Source: Cytobacillus horneckiae
GTDB lineage: Bacteria > Bacillota > Bacilli > Bacillales > Cytobacillaceae
NCBI RefSeq assembly: GCF_002835735.1
Contig: NZ_PISD01000066.1
Coordinates: 29,078 to 93,077 of the forward strand
Direction of reading: 5' to 3'
Length of the DNA: 64,000 bases
The notes under the pieces were generated by a model, which made no database searches, was not told the DNA's origin, and saw nothing but the letters and a program-made list of their open reading frames with translations. The position numbers and the translations under genes were made by a program. Below, piece by piece: positions 45,722 through 54,887 of this stretch (the first letter of the stretch is position 1; the number at the start of each line of letters is the position of its first letter).

Positions 45722-45751
45722 GCCCTTTTGATTTACTCAAAGGGGTTTTTT
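45722..45751. terminator. Terminator between the gene pair and the convergent small gene
   Basis: CCCTTTTGA / TCAAAGGGG stem followed by TTTTTT on the plus strand; overlaps the 3' end of the minus-strand gene. Confidence 0.8.
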
Positions 45752-45901
45752 CTTTAGTGAATGGGAAGAGTATTCTTCTGGAAGCCATTTGCTTCTCAAT
45801 TTGCTCTGACCAACTGAAAGTTTTTCTGTTCGTTCGGCAATTAATTCACTCATGGACTTGTCCTTGTATTTAAGATGCTGTTCGATCATTCTTTTTTTCA
45901 T
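45737..45901 (-). CDS. Small basic protein (54 aa), FbpB-like size and composition
   Basis: A 54-aa, Lys/Glu-rich helical protein starting MKKRMIEQHLKYKDKSMSEL. The ATG at 45901 follows AGAGAGGGA; the longer in-frame start at 45934 has no such site. Size and a SxxELI...K pattern resemble FbpB-family small basic proteins (Fur-regulated RNA chaperone-like), but the match is loose. It overlaps the terminator of the convergent operon. Confidence 0.5.
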   Translation of the reverse strand: MKKRMIEQHLKYKDKSMSELIAERTEKLSVGQSKLRSKWLPEEYSSHSLKKKPL

Positions 45902-46122
45902 AAATATCCCTCTCTTCCGTATCAGATTTTCCAATTTGTTACCTATGTATACGAGAGGGGTGTACAGTTCATGACAGAAATATAAAACTATGAAGGAAAA
46001 GTAGGGGAGGAAAAATAAAAAGTCTTGCGCTTACTTCTGTTGCCAATGATAAGCGTCTGTCCACAATTTTTTATTGGAATTTCCCTCGTTGGGATAAAAT
46101 ACATTATTCTGCAAAACAAAAG

Positions 46123-46165
46123 AAAAAACCCCAGAAACATTGATAAATCAATGTTTCTAGGGTTT
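46123..46165 (-). terminator. Terminator after rpsD
   Basis: Minus-strand AAACCCTAGAAACATTGA / TCAATGTTTCTGGGGTTT, a long stem with one mismatch, followed by TTTC. Confidence 0.9.
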
Positions 46166-46194
46166 AATTTAATGCTTTTTACAAAGCATTCCTC

Positions 46195-46797
46195 TTAACG
46201 AGAGTAGAACTCAACGATTAGAGATTCGTTAATCTCAGCTGGAAGCTCAGAACGCTCTGGAAGACGTGTGAAAGTTCCTTCTAATTTGTCAGCGTCGAAT
46301 GCTACGAAATCAGGAACAAAGTTAGTAACTTCGATCGCTTCTTTAACGATGTCAAGGTTGCGAGATTTTTCACGAAGTGTAACTGTTTGACCTGGTTGCA
46401 TACGGTAAGAAGGGATATCTACGCGCTTGCCATCAACCATGATGTGTCCGTGGTTAACAAGCTGACGAGCTTGACGGCGAGTACGAGCTAAACCTAAACG
46501 ATAAACAACGTTATCAAGACGAGATTCTAAAAGAACCATGAAGTTTTCACCGTGTTTACCAGTCATTTTACCAGCTTTATCGAATAAGTTACGGAATTGG
46601 CGCTCATTTACACCATACATATGACGAAGCTTTTGCTTCTCTTGTAATTGTAATCCGTACTCAGATAATTTTTTACGTTGGTTTGGACCATGTTGTCCAG
46701 GAGCGTAAGGACGCTTTTCTAATTCTTTACCAGTTCCGCTTAAGGAAATACCAAGACGACGAGATAATTTCCAGCTTGGGCCTGTATAACGAGCCAT
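46195..46797 (-). CDS. rpsD: 30S ribosomal protein S4
   Basis: Primary 16S rRNA-binding protein that nucleates assembly of the 30S body; also a translational autoregulator. 200 aa starting [20 protein letters not shown], with the central S4 domain (about 90-155; [20 protein letters not shown]) and the ending SLIVEFYSR. This is the cysteine-free N-terminal form typical of Bacillus. ATG behind AAAGGAGGAG. Monocistronic, as in Bacillus, with a long structured leader. Confidence 0.98.
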   Translation of the reverse strand: MARYTGPSWKLSRRLGISLSGTGKELEKRPYAPGQHGPNQRKKLSEYGLQLQEKQKLRHMYGVNERQFRNLFDKAGKMTGKHGENFMVLLESRLDNVVYRLGLARTRRQARQLVNHGHIMVDGKRVDIPSYRMQPGQTVTLREKSRNLDIVKEAIEVTNFVPDFVAFDADKLEGTFTRLPERSELPAEINESLIVEFYSR

Positions 46798-46802
46798 GAA
46801 TG

Positions 46803-46985
46803 ACTCCTCCTTTATGTTTTTATTTGGTAAAATAAAAACAGTTGTGGTCAGCTTTCATGTACATTTTGTTTTCATGCACCTTCGCCCTCGCAGCAGAGGG
46901 TTACACAGTACCCCGTCATCATTCAATGATTGAGGAACAAAATGAGAACGTAAAAGTGCTCACATAGGCTGCGATATTTTACACA
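46803..46985 (-). promoter_or_regulatory. rpsD mRNA leader, probable S4 autoregulatory element
   Basis: About 180 bases between the promoter and rpsD. It contains GGGGTACTG, AACCCTCTGC and TGCGAGGGCGAAGGTGCATG, able to form a complex fold (CCCTC/GAGGG stem). B. subtilis rpsD is known to be autoregulated through a leader at this position. Confidence 0.65.
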
Positions 46986-46991
46986 AATTCT

Positions 46992-47021
46992 ATTATACAT
47001 TTTTATATTCCATGAAGTCAA
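46992..47021 (-). promoter_or_regulatory. Sigma-A promoter of rpsD
   Basis: Minus strand TTGACT (47016-47021), 18-base spacer, TATAAT (46992-46997). Confidence 0.75.
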
Positions 47022-47156
47022 TGCCTTTTTTAATGAACAAGCAATCGCAACATAAGCGGTGGAAAAACTAAAACCTTTTCTAAGAAAAAAATTTATAAAG
47101 ATTGAAACCATCTGGAAAAGATATGATATAATATAGTTCGAAAGTAATGTTATTTT

Positions 47157-47199
47157 GATATAAATAACAATTTATATTATAAAAATAGTTATTTATACC
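47157..47199. promoter_or_regulatory. Imperfect 12-bp inverted repeat upstream of dgcP
   Basis: GATATAAATAAC (47157-47168) and GTTATTTATACC (47188-47199) pair at 11 of 12 positions across a 19-base AT-rich spacer. It lies downstream of a TATAAT (47127-47132) and could be an operator or leader hairpin. The rest of 47022-47356 is AT-rich with no gene. Confidence 0.45.
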
Positions 47200-47356
47200 T
47201 AATTATATTTATTTTGTGAAGCTACTTATTACTATTTGGAATGTTCACTGAAAAAGAGAGAATGATAATTAATAAATTTTCAAATGCACTTACATCTATG
47301 ATACAAACCTGCTCTAACTAAAATCTTGCTCGTTCAAAAATTTAGGTGATGTAGAA

Positions 47357-49210
47357 ATGGAAAATAAATCTCAATTTATACTAAATCTTAAAAGCATTTT
47401 TTTTGATATACTCCAAAAAGGAGAATCTTTATTTCGCTATGAGGATTTATCCAATCATCTTGGCAACTTAACGGGTGCTGATCAAGTGATCATCTATCTT
47501 AAAGATGAATGGAAGCAGGCGTTTATTGCTGAGCCAAATATTGCAGTTTCAGGCTTGCCATCTTCATTCAGCTATGAAGCCATAAATGATAGTGAACATC
47601 TGTTTAATGTAACAAATAACATAAAAATTTGCAGATTAGATAATGGACAAGCCGTCATTATTCTTTTAGTTCAAGAGGACAAGCTATTAGGGTATTTGGT
47701 GCTATATTTTAAAAAAGATCAACTAAATGCACTTTCTGCTTCTTTATTAAATGATCTTGGAAATATTTGCAGCGATATTATTGGCAGGATAAACACACTT
47801 GATGATTTTCTTACTGAAAAAGATAGATATAAATTGCTGTTTCGTATGACAGAAAAATTCCAAAATTCAAGAAAAATGGATTTACTTTTACAAGAGATGT
47901 TAATCACCTTAAAAAAAGTATATCCAGGCTTTACCTTTTTCCTGTTGTTATCGCATGACTACAAGACAGATTTAGCTCTGCCTATTAAAGATTTGGATTA
48001 TACAGAAGAAAAAAACGGTGCAATGCAGGCATATGCTACAGGCAGAATTCAAGTGGAAAGCAGATTGAAAAATAAGCACTCTACCCTTTACGCTCCTTTA
48101 ATGGGAAGGCAGGGTATATACGGTGTCCTGCAAGTGAATGCAGCAGAAGCTGTTATTTTCCCAGAAAAGGAATTGACGTTTATCTCTCTTCTGGCAAGGA
48201 CGACGGGAGGAGCAATAGAAAATGTGCAGCTTTATCAGCAGTCTCAGCAATTAATTAGTGACTTACAATTAATAAACGAAACCTCACATCGGTTAAATTC
48301 TGATCTCCGTTTAACGGAAACCATTAAATTTATGACGGAGCAAATTAAAGATTCATTTCATGCTGAAGAAGTAGGGTTTATATTACTCTCACAAGAGGGA
48401 GAAGCATTTAATGTCTTAAATGGGAGTACAAGTTTCTTTTTTACTCAAGAAGTTACAGCGTATATTGAATTAATTAAACAGAAAATGATTGAGGAAGAAG
48501 AAGCAATCTTTATTGGCGATCTGCTATTTCCAAGTAAACGCGGAAACACCTTGTTTAAGTCTGTAATGGCTGTCCCAATGGATCAAAGTGGTGAATTGCA
48601 TGGGTTTGTCTTAGTAATGAACTGTACGCCTTATCACTTTACATTTGAATCTTTTAAATTGCTGCAATCACTGATACATCATTCAACACTTGCGTTTAAA
48701 AATTCACTTTTACGTGAGGAGCTGGAGAATCTCGTTATAACAGATCATCTGACTAAGCTATATTCTAGAAATTACTTAGACGACCAGGTAGAAATCTCTA
48801 TGAATAAAGATAAAGAAGGCGTGTTATTATTAATTGATATAGACAATTTCAAAGCAATTAATGATGAATATGGACATCAAGTCGGGGATGATATTCTTAG
48901 ACAAGTAGCTGATATTATCACTAATCATATTCGTTCTTCAGATATCGGTTCGAGGTGGGGCGGTGAAGAATTAGCTATCTATTTGCCAAATGTAACAGCA
49001 GACACGGGAACTTTGATTGCAAGAAGACTGAATACAAAAGTAAATAGCTTAACGAAACCTCAGGTGAGTATTTCATGCGGGGTATCCTATTGGAATGATG
49101 ACATCGAGGATTCATATTCCGCTCTTTTTAAAAGAGCGGATGAAGGTCTTTATAAAGCGAAAAATTCTGGGAAAAATAAAGTGGTTTTTAAAAAGAAAAC
49201 AGATGTTTAA
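47357..49210 (+). CDS. dgcP: Diguanylate cyclase DgcP (GAF-GGDEF)
   Basis: Makes the second messenger c-di-GMP from two GTP. 617 aa, soluble: two or three GAF-type sensor domains (about 15-150, 160-290 and 305-450), then a GGDEF domain (about 455-615) with the active signature GGEEL (about 535-539). Preceding it at the right five-residue spacing is RSSD, an intact inhibitory I-site for product feedback. It corresponds to B. subtilis YtrP/DgcP by synteny with rpsD and ytsP. ATG behind TTAGGTGATG. Confidence 0.93.
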   Translation: MENKSQFILNLKSIFFDILQKGESLFRYEDLSNHLGNLTGADQVIIYLKDEWKQAFIAEPNIAVSGLPSSFSYEAINDSEHLFNVTNNIKICRLDNGQAVIILLVQEDKLLGYLVLYFKKDQLNALSASLLNDLGNICSDIIGRINTLDDFLTEKDRYKLLFRMTEKFQNSRKMDLLLQEMLITLKKVYPGFTFFLLLSHDYKTDLALPIKDLDYTEEKNGAMQAYATGRIQVESRLKNKHSTLYAPLMGRQGIYGVLQVNAAEAVIFPEKELTFISLLARTTGGAIENVQLYQQSQQLISDLQLINETSHRLNSDLRLTETIKFMTEQIKDSFHAEEVGFILLSQEGEAFNVLNGSTSFFFTQEVTAYIELIKQKMIEEEEAIFIGDLLFPSKRGNTLFKSVMAVPMDQSGELHGFVLVMNCTPYHFTFESFKLLQSLIHHSTLAFKNSLLREELENLVITDHLTKLYSRNYLDDQVEISMNKDKEGVLLLIDIDNFKAINDEYGHQVGDDILRQVADIITNHIRSSDIGSRWGGEELAIYLPNVTADTGTLIARRLNTKVNSLTKPQVSISCGVSYWNDDIEDSYSALFKRADEGLYKAKNSGKNKVVFKKKTDV

Positions 49211-49230
49211 AAGCTGTTTTCTTTTTTCGT
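49193..49230 (+). terminator. Terminator overlapping the dgcP stop
   Basis: AAGAAAACAG / CTGTTTTCTT stem with TTTT tail; the left arm encodes the last dgcP codons. Confidence 0.85.
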
Positions 49231-49373
49231 TTCAGTAAAAATCAGTTTCTTTTTGAAAAAGCGAGCGCTCACCTAGATAGCCTGAAAAAGGAGTGACCAT
49301 ATCAATAAAAGGCTTTCCAAAAAAAGAAAATTATCATATGCTAACAGAGAAGGGGAGAATTGTTTCAATAAAA

Positions 49374-49387
49374 TGTAAGCGTTTTCA
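49374..49387 (+). promoter_or_regulatory. Perfect cre site before methionine gamma-lyase gene
   Basis: TGTAAGCGTTTTCA fits every position of the cre consensus TGWAANCGNTNWCA. It lies five bases before the ribosome-binding site AAGGGGGAG, a position suited to repression by CcpA roadblock or promoter occlusion. Confidence 0.82.
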
Positions 49388-49407
49388 CACAAGGGGGAGA
49401 ATGAACA

Positions 49408-50592
49408 TTGAATAAAGATGATGTGATGTTTGAAACCAAATTAATCCACTCAGGCTACAATAGCCATGAATTTAAAGGCAGCTTGGCTCCGCCATTATTC
49501 CAAACGTCTACCTTTGCTTTTGATACGGCTGAACAAGGGGAGCGCCGCTTTGCTGGTGAAGAAACAGGCTTTATGTATTCAAGATTAGGCAACCCTACTG
49601 TCAGTTTATTGGAGGAAAGGATAGCTGAACTTGAGCATGCGGAGGCAGCGCTCGCTTTTGGCTCTGGAATGGCTGCAGTTTCAGCTGTTCTTATGGCGCT
49701 GACAAAAGCTGGCGATCATATTCTATGCTCACAAGGTGTGTATGGCTGCACATTTGGTCTTTTGAAAATGATGGATGAAAAATATGGGATTACACATGAT
49801 TTTTCTAGTATGGAAACGAAGCAGAAATTACTGGAATGCATCACGCCTGAGACAAGTTGCATCTATGTGGAAACACCGATAAATCCAACCTTAAGTATAG
49901 TGGATTTACAAATGGTAGCAGAAGTAGGCAGGGAGAGGGGCATACCGGTTGTCGTCGACAATACTTTCTGTTCGCCTTACTTGCAGAGACCGATGATGCT
50001 AGGCTGTGATATTGTCATTCATAGTGCAACGAAATACATTGGCGGGCATGGTGATGTGGTGGCCGGATTAATTGCCGGCAGGAAAGAGATGATCGCCGAC
50101 ATCGCAATAACGACAAGAAAGGATATTGGCGGCATCATTTCTCCTTTTGATGCTTGGTTATTGCTTAGAGGATTAAAAACATTAGCACTACGAATGGATC
50201 GGCATTGCATGCTTGCAGCCCAATTGGCCGATTATTTAACAACACATCCTAAAGTAGAGAAAGTGTTTTATCCTGGGAATGAGAATCATCCAAATTATCA
50301 TATTGCACAAAAGCAAATGAAACAAGCGGGCGGTTTGATTTCATTTACTATAATTGGAGATAAGAAAACAGCGCAAAAATTTATGGATGAGCTCCACTTA
50401 ATCAAGATTGCTGTCAGCTTAGGGGATGCTGAGACACTGATCCAACAGCCAGCAACTATGACCCATGCTGTTGTTCCAGAAGAGGAAAGACGGAAGATGG
50501 GAATTGATGATACATTATTGCGGCTATCAGTCGGATTAGAGGGGCTGGATGATCTCAAGAAGGACCTTGACCAAGCACTTGCAAAAATCTAA
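49408..50592 (+). CDS. megL: Methionine gamma-lyase
   Basis: PLP enzyme splitting methionine to methanethiol, 2-oxobutyrate and ammonia. 394 aa, Cys/Met-metabolism fold-type I. The PLP lysine is Lys209 in HSATKYIGGHGD. VYGCTFGLL places Cys114 at the position that marks methionine gamma-lyases, whereas cystathionine enzymes usually differ here. The FMYSRLGNPT block matches the family. The TTG start at 49408 follows AAGGGGGAG; the overlapping ATG is out of frame. A cre site upstream suggests catabolite repression; ytsP, a methionine sulfoxide reductase, converges downstream. Confidence 0.85.
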   Translation: MNKDDVMFETKLIHSGYNSHEFKGSLAPPLFQTSTFAFDTAEQGERRFAGEETGFMYSRLGNPTVSLLEERIAELEHAEAALAFGSGMAAVSAVLMALTKAGDHILCSQGVYGCTFGLLKMMDEKYGITHDFSSMETKQKLLECITPETSCIYVETPINPTLSIVDLQMVAEVGRERGIPVVVDNTFCSPYLQRPMMLGCDIVIHSATKYIGGHGDVVAGLIAGRKEMIADIAITTRKDIGGIISPFDAWLLLRGLKTLALRMDRHCMLAAQLADYLTTHPKVEKVFYPGNENHPNYHIAQKQMKQAGGLISFTIIGDKKTAQKFMDELHLIKIAVSLGDAETLIQQPATMTHAVVPEEERRKMGIDDTLLRLSVGLEGLDDLKKDLDQALAKI

Positions 50593-50627
50593 ATGATAAA
50601 AGTGAAAAAGGCAGTGAGCGAAATAAA

Positions 50628-50666
50628 ACGGGATGCCCGCTATCCATAAAAGGAAGGGCATCCCGT
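50628..50666 (-). terminator. Terminator between megL and ytsP
   Basis: ACGGGATGCCC / GGGCATCCCGT, a perfect 11-bp stem. The T run (TTTTATTT) is on the minus-strand side, so it mainly serves ytsP. Confidence 0.88.
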
Positions 50667-50689
50667 AGAAGCAGAGCTGTCGTATTTTT

Positions 50690-51169
50690 TTAAAGAAATT
50701 TAATTAATACATCAGCAAATTCAGTTAACATTTTTTCATCGATTTCATCAAATCGACCTTTTTCTGGAGAATCAATATCTAATACTCCGAGAAGTTCCCC
50801 GTCCTTAATCAATGGAACAACAATCTCTGATTGTGAGGCAGCATCGCATGCGATATGTCCAGGGAATTGGTGGACATCCTCGATGCGCAACGTCTTTTTA
50901 TTGCTTGCGGAAGTTCCGCATACCCCTTTGCCAAGAGGAATCCTTACACAGGCTGGAAGGCCTTGGAAAGGTCCTAGTACAAGCTCGCCATCTTCCATTA
51001 AATAAAAGCCCACCCAATTTGTACGATCAAGAAATTGGTTTAGCAAAGCAGAGGCATTACTTAAATTTGCAATTTGATTGGCTTCCCCTTCAAGCAATGC
51101 AGCCAGCTGTTTTATAACGAGTCGGTAATTTTCTTCTTTCGTTCCTCGATAGGATTCGACGTTAAACAT
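50690..51169 (-). CDS. ytsP: Free methionine-(R)-sulfoxide reductase YtsP (GAF type)
   Basis: A 159-aa single GAF-domain enzyme reducing free methionine-R-sulfoxide. The three redox cysteines are visible in LPACVRIPLGKGVCGTSA and in HIACDAAS; DRTNWVGFYL and PLIKDGELLGVLDIDSP are family signatures. I use the second of two adjacent ATGs (51169) because GGTGATG is better spaced. It converges with methionine gamma-lyase; both act on methionine. Confidence 0.9.
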   Translation of the reverse strand: MFNVESYRGTKEENYRLVIKQLAALLEGEANQIANLSNASALLNQFLDRTNWVGFYLMEDGELVLGPFQGLPACVRIPLGKGVCGTSASNKKTLRIEDVHQFPGHIACDAASQSEIVVPLIKDGELLGVLDIDSPEKGRFDEIDEKMLTEFADVLIKFL

Positions 51170-51348
51170 CATTCATCACCAAGCTTTCTTTATGGTTATA
51201 GATTTTTATGCCATTTTTCCTAGAAAAAGACGAAACTTTGTCGAGATTTTTATAAAGGATAACTTAGTCCATAGCAAGAATATTTTTATTATAACAAGAA
51301 ACCTGCAGTTTTTAACAGAAATTAATGTTGGAGGGAGGATCCGAAGGC

Positions 51349-51993
51349 ATGAAGGAAAATTCAAAGGCGGCAATCATAGAAGCAGCGGTGTTTTTATTTA
51401 ATCATAATGGGTTTAACGGTACATCGATTCGTGATATTGCAAAGAAAGCTCGAACAAATGTAGCTAATATATCCTATTATTTTGGTAATAAAAATGGGCT
51501 ATTAGAACACTGCTTAACAGAGTATTATGAAGCATATTTACTCGAGATCGAAAAGGGCTACTCCATTTTGGAAAACGGAGCAACCGAAAGCTTAAAGGCG
51601 ATTGTAGAAAATATCATCTACTTTCAATATGAAAACATTCAGCTAACAAGACTGATTGTCAGAGAGATGTCCATTGATTCACAAATTGTACGAGAAATCA
51701 TGTCCACATATTTGACGAAAGAAAGATTTTATTTTAGCAAAGTCTTTGAGAAGGGGTTTAAAAACAAAGAATTTCGCATTAATACTGCGAATTATCTCAT
51801 CTTGCAATTGAAAAGCTTGCTGACAATGCCGTTTTTAAATAGCCAATACGTAGCTGAAGTTCTTCATCTTCTCCCGCATGAAAAATATTTTGCTGATAAG
51901 TACATTAGAGAAACATATACATGGATTGATCGAGTCGTTTGCAGTTCAAATCAGACGAGAAAATTGAAGGCGAATTTATTGCGAATTTTATAA
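51349..51993 (+). CDS. refZ: TetR-family regulator RefZ
   Basis: DNA-binding protein that, in B. subtilis, binds palindromic sites around oriC and inhibits FtsZ to help position the polar septum in sporulation. 214 aa: N-terminal TetR helix-turn-helix (about 8-55; NGTSIRDIAKKARTNVANIS, then YYFGNKNGLL) and a helical C-terminal domain. I start at ATG 51349, after GGAGGATCCGAAGG; the ATG at 51325 lacks a site. Its last six bases overlap the end of convergent hisJ, without a terminator between them. Confidence 0.9.
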   Translation: MKENSKAAIIEAAVFLFNHNGFNGTSIRDIAKKARTNVANISYYFGNKNGLLEHCLTEYYEAYLLEIEKGYSILENGATESLKAIVENIIYFQYENIQLTRLIVREMSIDSQIVREIMSTYLTKERFYFSKVFEKGFKNKEFRINTANYLILQLKSLLTMPFLNSQYVAEVLHLLPHEKYFADKYIRETYTWIDRVVCSSNQTRKLKANLLRIL

Positions 51994-52791
51994 GTTTAAT
52001 AGTGCGTTTACCTCTTCCCATCCTTGTCCAAGGTCTTTCACTTGATGAGCGTCCGATCCGAAGATAAGCGCTATTCCTTTTTTTGCAGCATTATTCGCAA
52101 TAGATTGCGGCGGATAAGTTTCCAGACAAAAAGGTTTGAATGTACCTGCTCCATTATAGTCAAGCTCATAATGTTTAATTTTTATCGCATTCAGTACTTC
52201 ATCTATTTCATTATCATATTCCCGAGCAGGGGGATATTTTTTTTGGAACTTTTTCACTAGTGTAATATGACCTATGCGCTTAGGCTTGTATCTGCCTAAA
52301 TCTGCATTAATTGACATTAATAAAGTTTGAAAATAGCGGAGATAAACCGCGTCAATTGATCCATATCGTTCAATCATTGCTCCAAAAGCCTTCGGACTGT
52401 AATCAACACAATGATATTGATGTTGATATTTTAAGAAATGAACAGATAAAATTGCATCATCCAGCTGCGGGCCGACTTCATTTAGAAATCTTTCCGTTTC
52501 ACTCTCATAGCCTTCGATAAAATCTACCTCTAGTCCTGTATTTATTTTAATCTCTTTCATATATTCCTTTTTCAAATTTTCTATTTCAGTAAAATAAAGC
52601 TGTAAATCAGATAAATTCATTGAACTATCCTGAACGGGTACAGGGTCGGTGAATCCTTCGGGAAGCGGAGCATGTTCGGTAAATGTGATTTCTTCAAACC
52701 CGAGTGATATTGCTCTTTCTACATAGGATTGAAGGGAATCCTTTGTCCCGTGTGGGCAGTAGGGGGTATGTATATGGCCGTCCTTTTTCAT
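51988..52791 (-). CDS. hisJ: Histidinol-phosphatase (PHP family)
   Basis: Dephosphorylates L-histidinol phosphate in histidine biosynthesis. 267 aa, PHP fold with metal ligands in DGHIHTPYCPHG, TEHAP, the Glu of GLEVDFIEGYE, AILSVHFL and IFGSDAHQ. ATG 52791 nine bases from AAAGG; the TTG three codons upstream is less well spaced. It is not in a his operon, as in B. subtilis where hisJ also lies next to ezrA and refZ. Confidence 0.92.
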   Translation of the reverse strand: MKKDGHIHTPYCPHGTKDSLQSYVERAISLGFEEITFTEHAPLPEGFTDPVPVQDSSMNLSDLQLYFTEIENLKKEYMKEIKINTGLEVDFIEGYESETERFLNEVGPQLDDAILSVHFLKYQHQYHCVDYSPKAFGAMIERYGSIDAVYLRYFQTLLMSINADLGRYKPKRIGHITLVKKFQKKYPPAREYDNEIDEVLNAIKIKHYELDYNGAGTFKPFCLETYPPQSIANNAAKKGIALIFGSDAHQVKDLGQGWEEVNALLNL

Positions 52792-53067
52792 AAGTATCAA
52801 CCTTTCGACTCACAATGTTATTACATACTGAAGAACTAGATGTTTGAATTTTTTTGTCAAATATGAGATAAAGAGAGTTCCTATCCTTTTAAGCCAAAAT
52901 TATTGATTATACGAATTTTCACCAATTATTTCAACAAAATATGAAATTAATAGTCAAAAAATGTCGTTTACATGGTATCATAAAAGCATTAAAAAGAACA
53001 TGATAAAAAATTGAAATATATATAGATTACATATACTGGCTCGGGCACAGAACAGGGGGCTTTACAG

Positions 53068-54753
53068 ATGGAATTTGTGATTGGCGGCATCGTCATAGCT
53101 ATATGCATTTATTTTGCAGGGTATTTTTTAAAGAAAAAATATTATAAAGAAGTTGACAGGCTTGAAACTTGGAAAATGGATATAATGGATCGCCCTGTTT
53201 TGGAGGAGTTTTCAAAGGTAAAGGCTTTGAACATGACTGGTCAAACTGAAGAATTGTTTGAAAAGTGGCGAAGTGAATGGGATGAAGTAGTCACTTCACA
53301 TCTCCCAAACGCTGAAGCTTCATTATTTGATGCGGAAGAATACATAGACAAATATCGATTTAATAAAGCAAAAGAAGTATTGGAAAACTTAGAAGTGAAC
53401 TTAAATAAGGTCGAAGAAGAAATTAAACAGATTTTAACGGAATTAAGCGATCTTGTTGGTAGTGAAGAGCAAAATCGTCTTGAGATTGAAGCATTAAGAG
53501 AAGAATATCGAGAATATAAAAAACGGCTGCTTACACAGAGGCACACTTTCGGGAAGCCTGGTGAGCTACTTGAGAAAAAGCTTGAGGAAGTACAAGGTCA
53601 ATTTGAAGAGTTTGATCAAAAGACGACAGAAGGCAATTATTTAGAGGCGCGTGAAACCGTCCTATCGATTAAAAATAATATCGAAGAGGTTGCAAACAAG
53701 GTAGAGCAGATTCCTCAGCTTCTAGTTGAATGCCGCACAAAGGTTCCAGTTCAAATTGCAGAATTGAAAGATGGATACCAAGAAATGTTAAAGCAAGGAT
53801 ATATATTAGAACATTTACAGCTGGATAAAGAAGCTGACGAAATCGATCAAGAGCTTCAGAAGCTATCGGAGTATGTAGAACAAACGAAGGTTGCCGAAGT
53901 CGCTCAAGGGCTGGAAGAAGTGAAAGAAAGGTTAGACGCATTATATGATCTTCTTGAAAAAGAGGTCCATGCAAAACACTTCATCCAACAAGAAGGACAA
54001 ATTGCCAAGGATTTATTGTTTTCCAGCAGTGAAAAGCATATGATGCTGAAGGAAGAAAAGGAGTTAGTCTGTGAAAGCTATCATGTACCGGGCAATGATT
54101 TAGAAGTACAGGACAAGCTTGAAAAAGCGCTAACCTCACTGATTAAGAAATACGATTTGCTTCAGCATAAAATTGATAGCCAAAATGTACCGCATTCTGT
54201 TCTGCAGAGCGAGCTTGCAGAGATAAAGTCCGAACTTGAATATATTAAAGAAGAACAGGAGCTTTTCGCTGAAAAACTTCAAACGTTAAGGAAAGACGAA
54301 ATCGTTGCAAGAGAAAAAGTGAATGAACTAAAAAAGAAAATCAGCGATATGATAAGGCTAGTGTCCAAAAGCAATGTTCCCGGTCTCCCGCAAGAGTATA
54401 AATATGCATTGCAGGATGCAAATGAAAGTATAAAAAATGTCACAGAACACCTAGAGGTTAAGCCATTAAGTATTCAAACCGTGAATGAATATTTGGAAAT
54501 TGCTGTTCTGACTGTAGAGAAAACCGTCACATATACAAATGAAATGATTGAAACCATTTTATTAACCGAAAAAGTTATTCAGTATGGAAATCGATATAGA
54601 AGCAGCAATCCGGGACTTGCCGAGAAGTTTAGCAAAGCAGAAGAATCATTTAGGAATTATGAATATAAAGCTGCGCTTGAACAAGCTGCAACATCTATTG
54701 AAGAAATCGAACCTGGAGCGCTGCAAAAAATAGAAGGCTGGATGAAAGAATAG
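53068..54753 (+). CDS. ezrA: Septation ring formation regulator EzrA
   Basis: Membrane-anchored division protein that prevents FtsZ ring formation away from mid-cell and links it to cell-wall enzymes. 561 aa, normal length. One N-terminal membrane helix (about 3-20; outside N-terminus) is followed by about 530 residues of spectrin-like coiled coils in the cytoplasm, including YRFNKAKEVLENLEVNL and the conserved QYGNRYRSSNPG patch near residue 510. ATG behind AGGGGGC. Confidence 0.95.
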   Translation: MEFVIGGIVIAICIYFAGYFLKKKYYKEVDRLETWKMDIMDRPVLEEFSKVKALNMTGQTEELFEKWRSEWDEVVTSHLPNAEASLFDAEEYIDKYRFNKAKEVLENLEVNLNKVEEEIKQILTELSDLVGSEEQNRLEIEALREEYREYKKRLLTQRHTFGKPGELLEKKLEEVQGQFEEFDQKTTEGNYLEARETVLSIKNNIEEVANKVEQIPQLLVECRTKVPVQIAELKDGYQEMLKQGYILEHLQLDKEADEIDQELQKLSEYVEQTKVAEVAQGLEEVKERLDALYDLLEKEVHAKHFIQQEGQIAKDLLFSSSEKHMMLKEEKELVCESYHVPGNDLEVQDKLEKALTSLIKKYDLLQHKIDSQNVPHSVLQSELAEIKSELEYIKEEQELFAEKLQTLRKDEIVAREKVNELKKKISDMIRLVSKSNVPGLPQEYKYALQDANESIKNVTEHLEVKPLSIQTVNEYLEIAVLTVEKTVTYTNEMIETILLTEKVIQYGNRYRSSNPGLAEKFSKAEESFRNYEYKAALEQAATSIEEIEPGALQKIEGWMKE

Positions 54754-54762
54754 TAAATGTGA

Positions 54763-54796
54763 GGATTTGCCTGACTAATCAGGTGAATCCTTTTTT
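54763..54796 (+). terminator. Terminator after ezrA
   Basis: GGATT..CCTGA / TCAGG..AATCC stem with TTTTTT tail. Confidence 0.9.
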
Positions 54797-54856
54797 GTGC
54801 CAGGAAGGGCTGATAGAGCCGATATGCGCATCAATCTAACATTGTAGGAAATAAAA

Positions 54857-54885
54857 AAACAGCGAAGTGATCTTCGCTGTTTTTA
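54857..54885. terminator. Terminator after braB (bidirectional)
   Basis: AAACAGCGAAG / CTTCGCTGTTT stem with long A run on the left and TTTT on the right. Confidence 0.9.
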
Positions 54886-54887
54886 AA

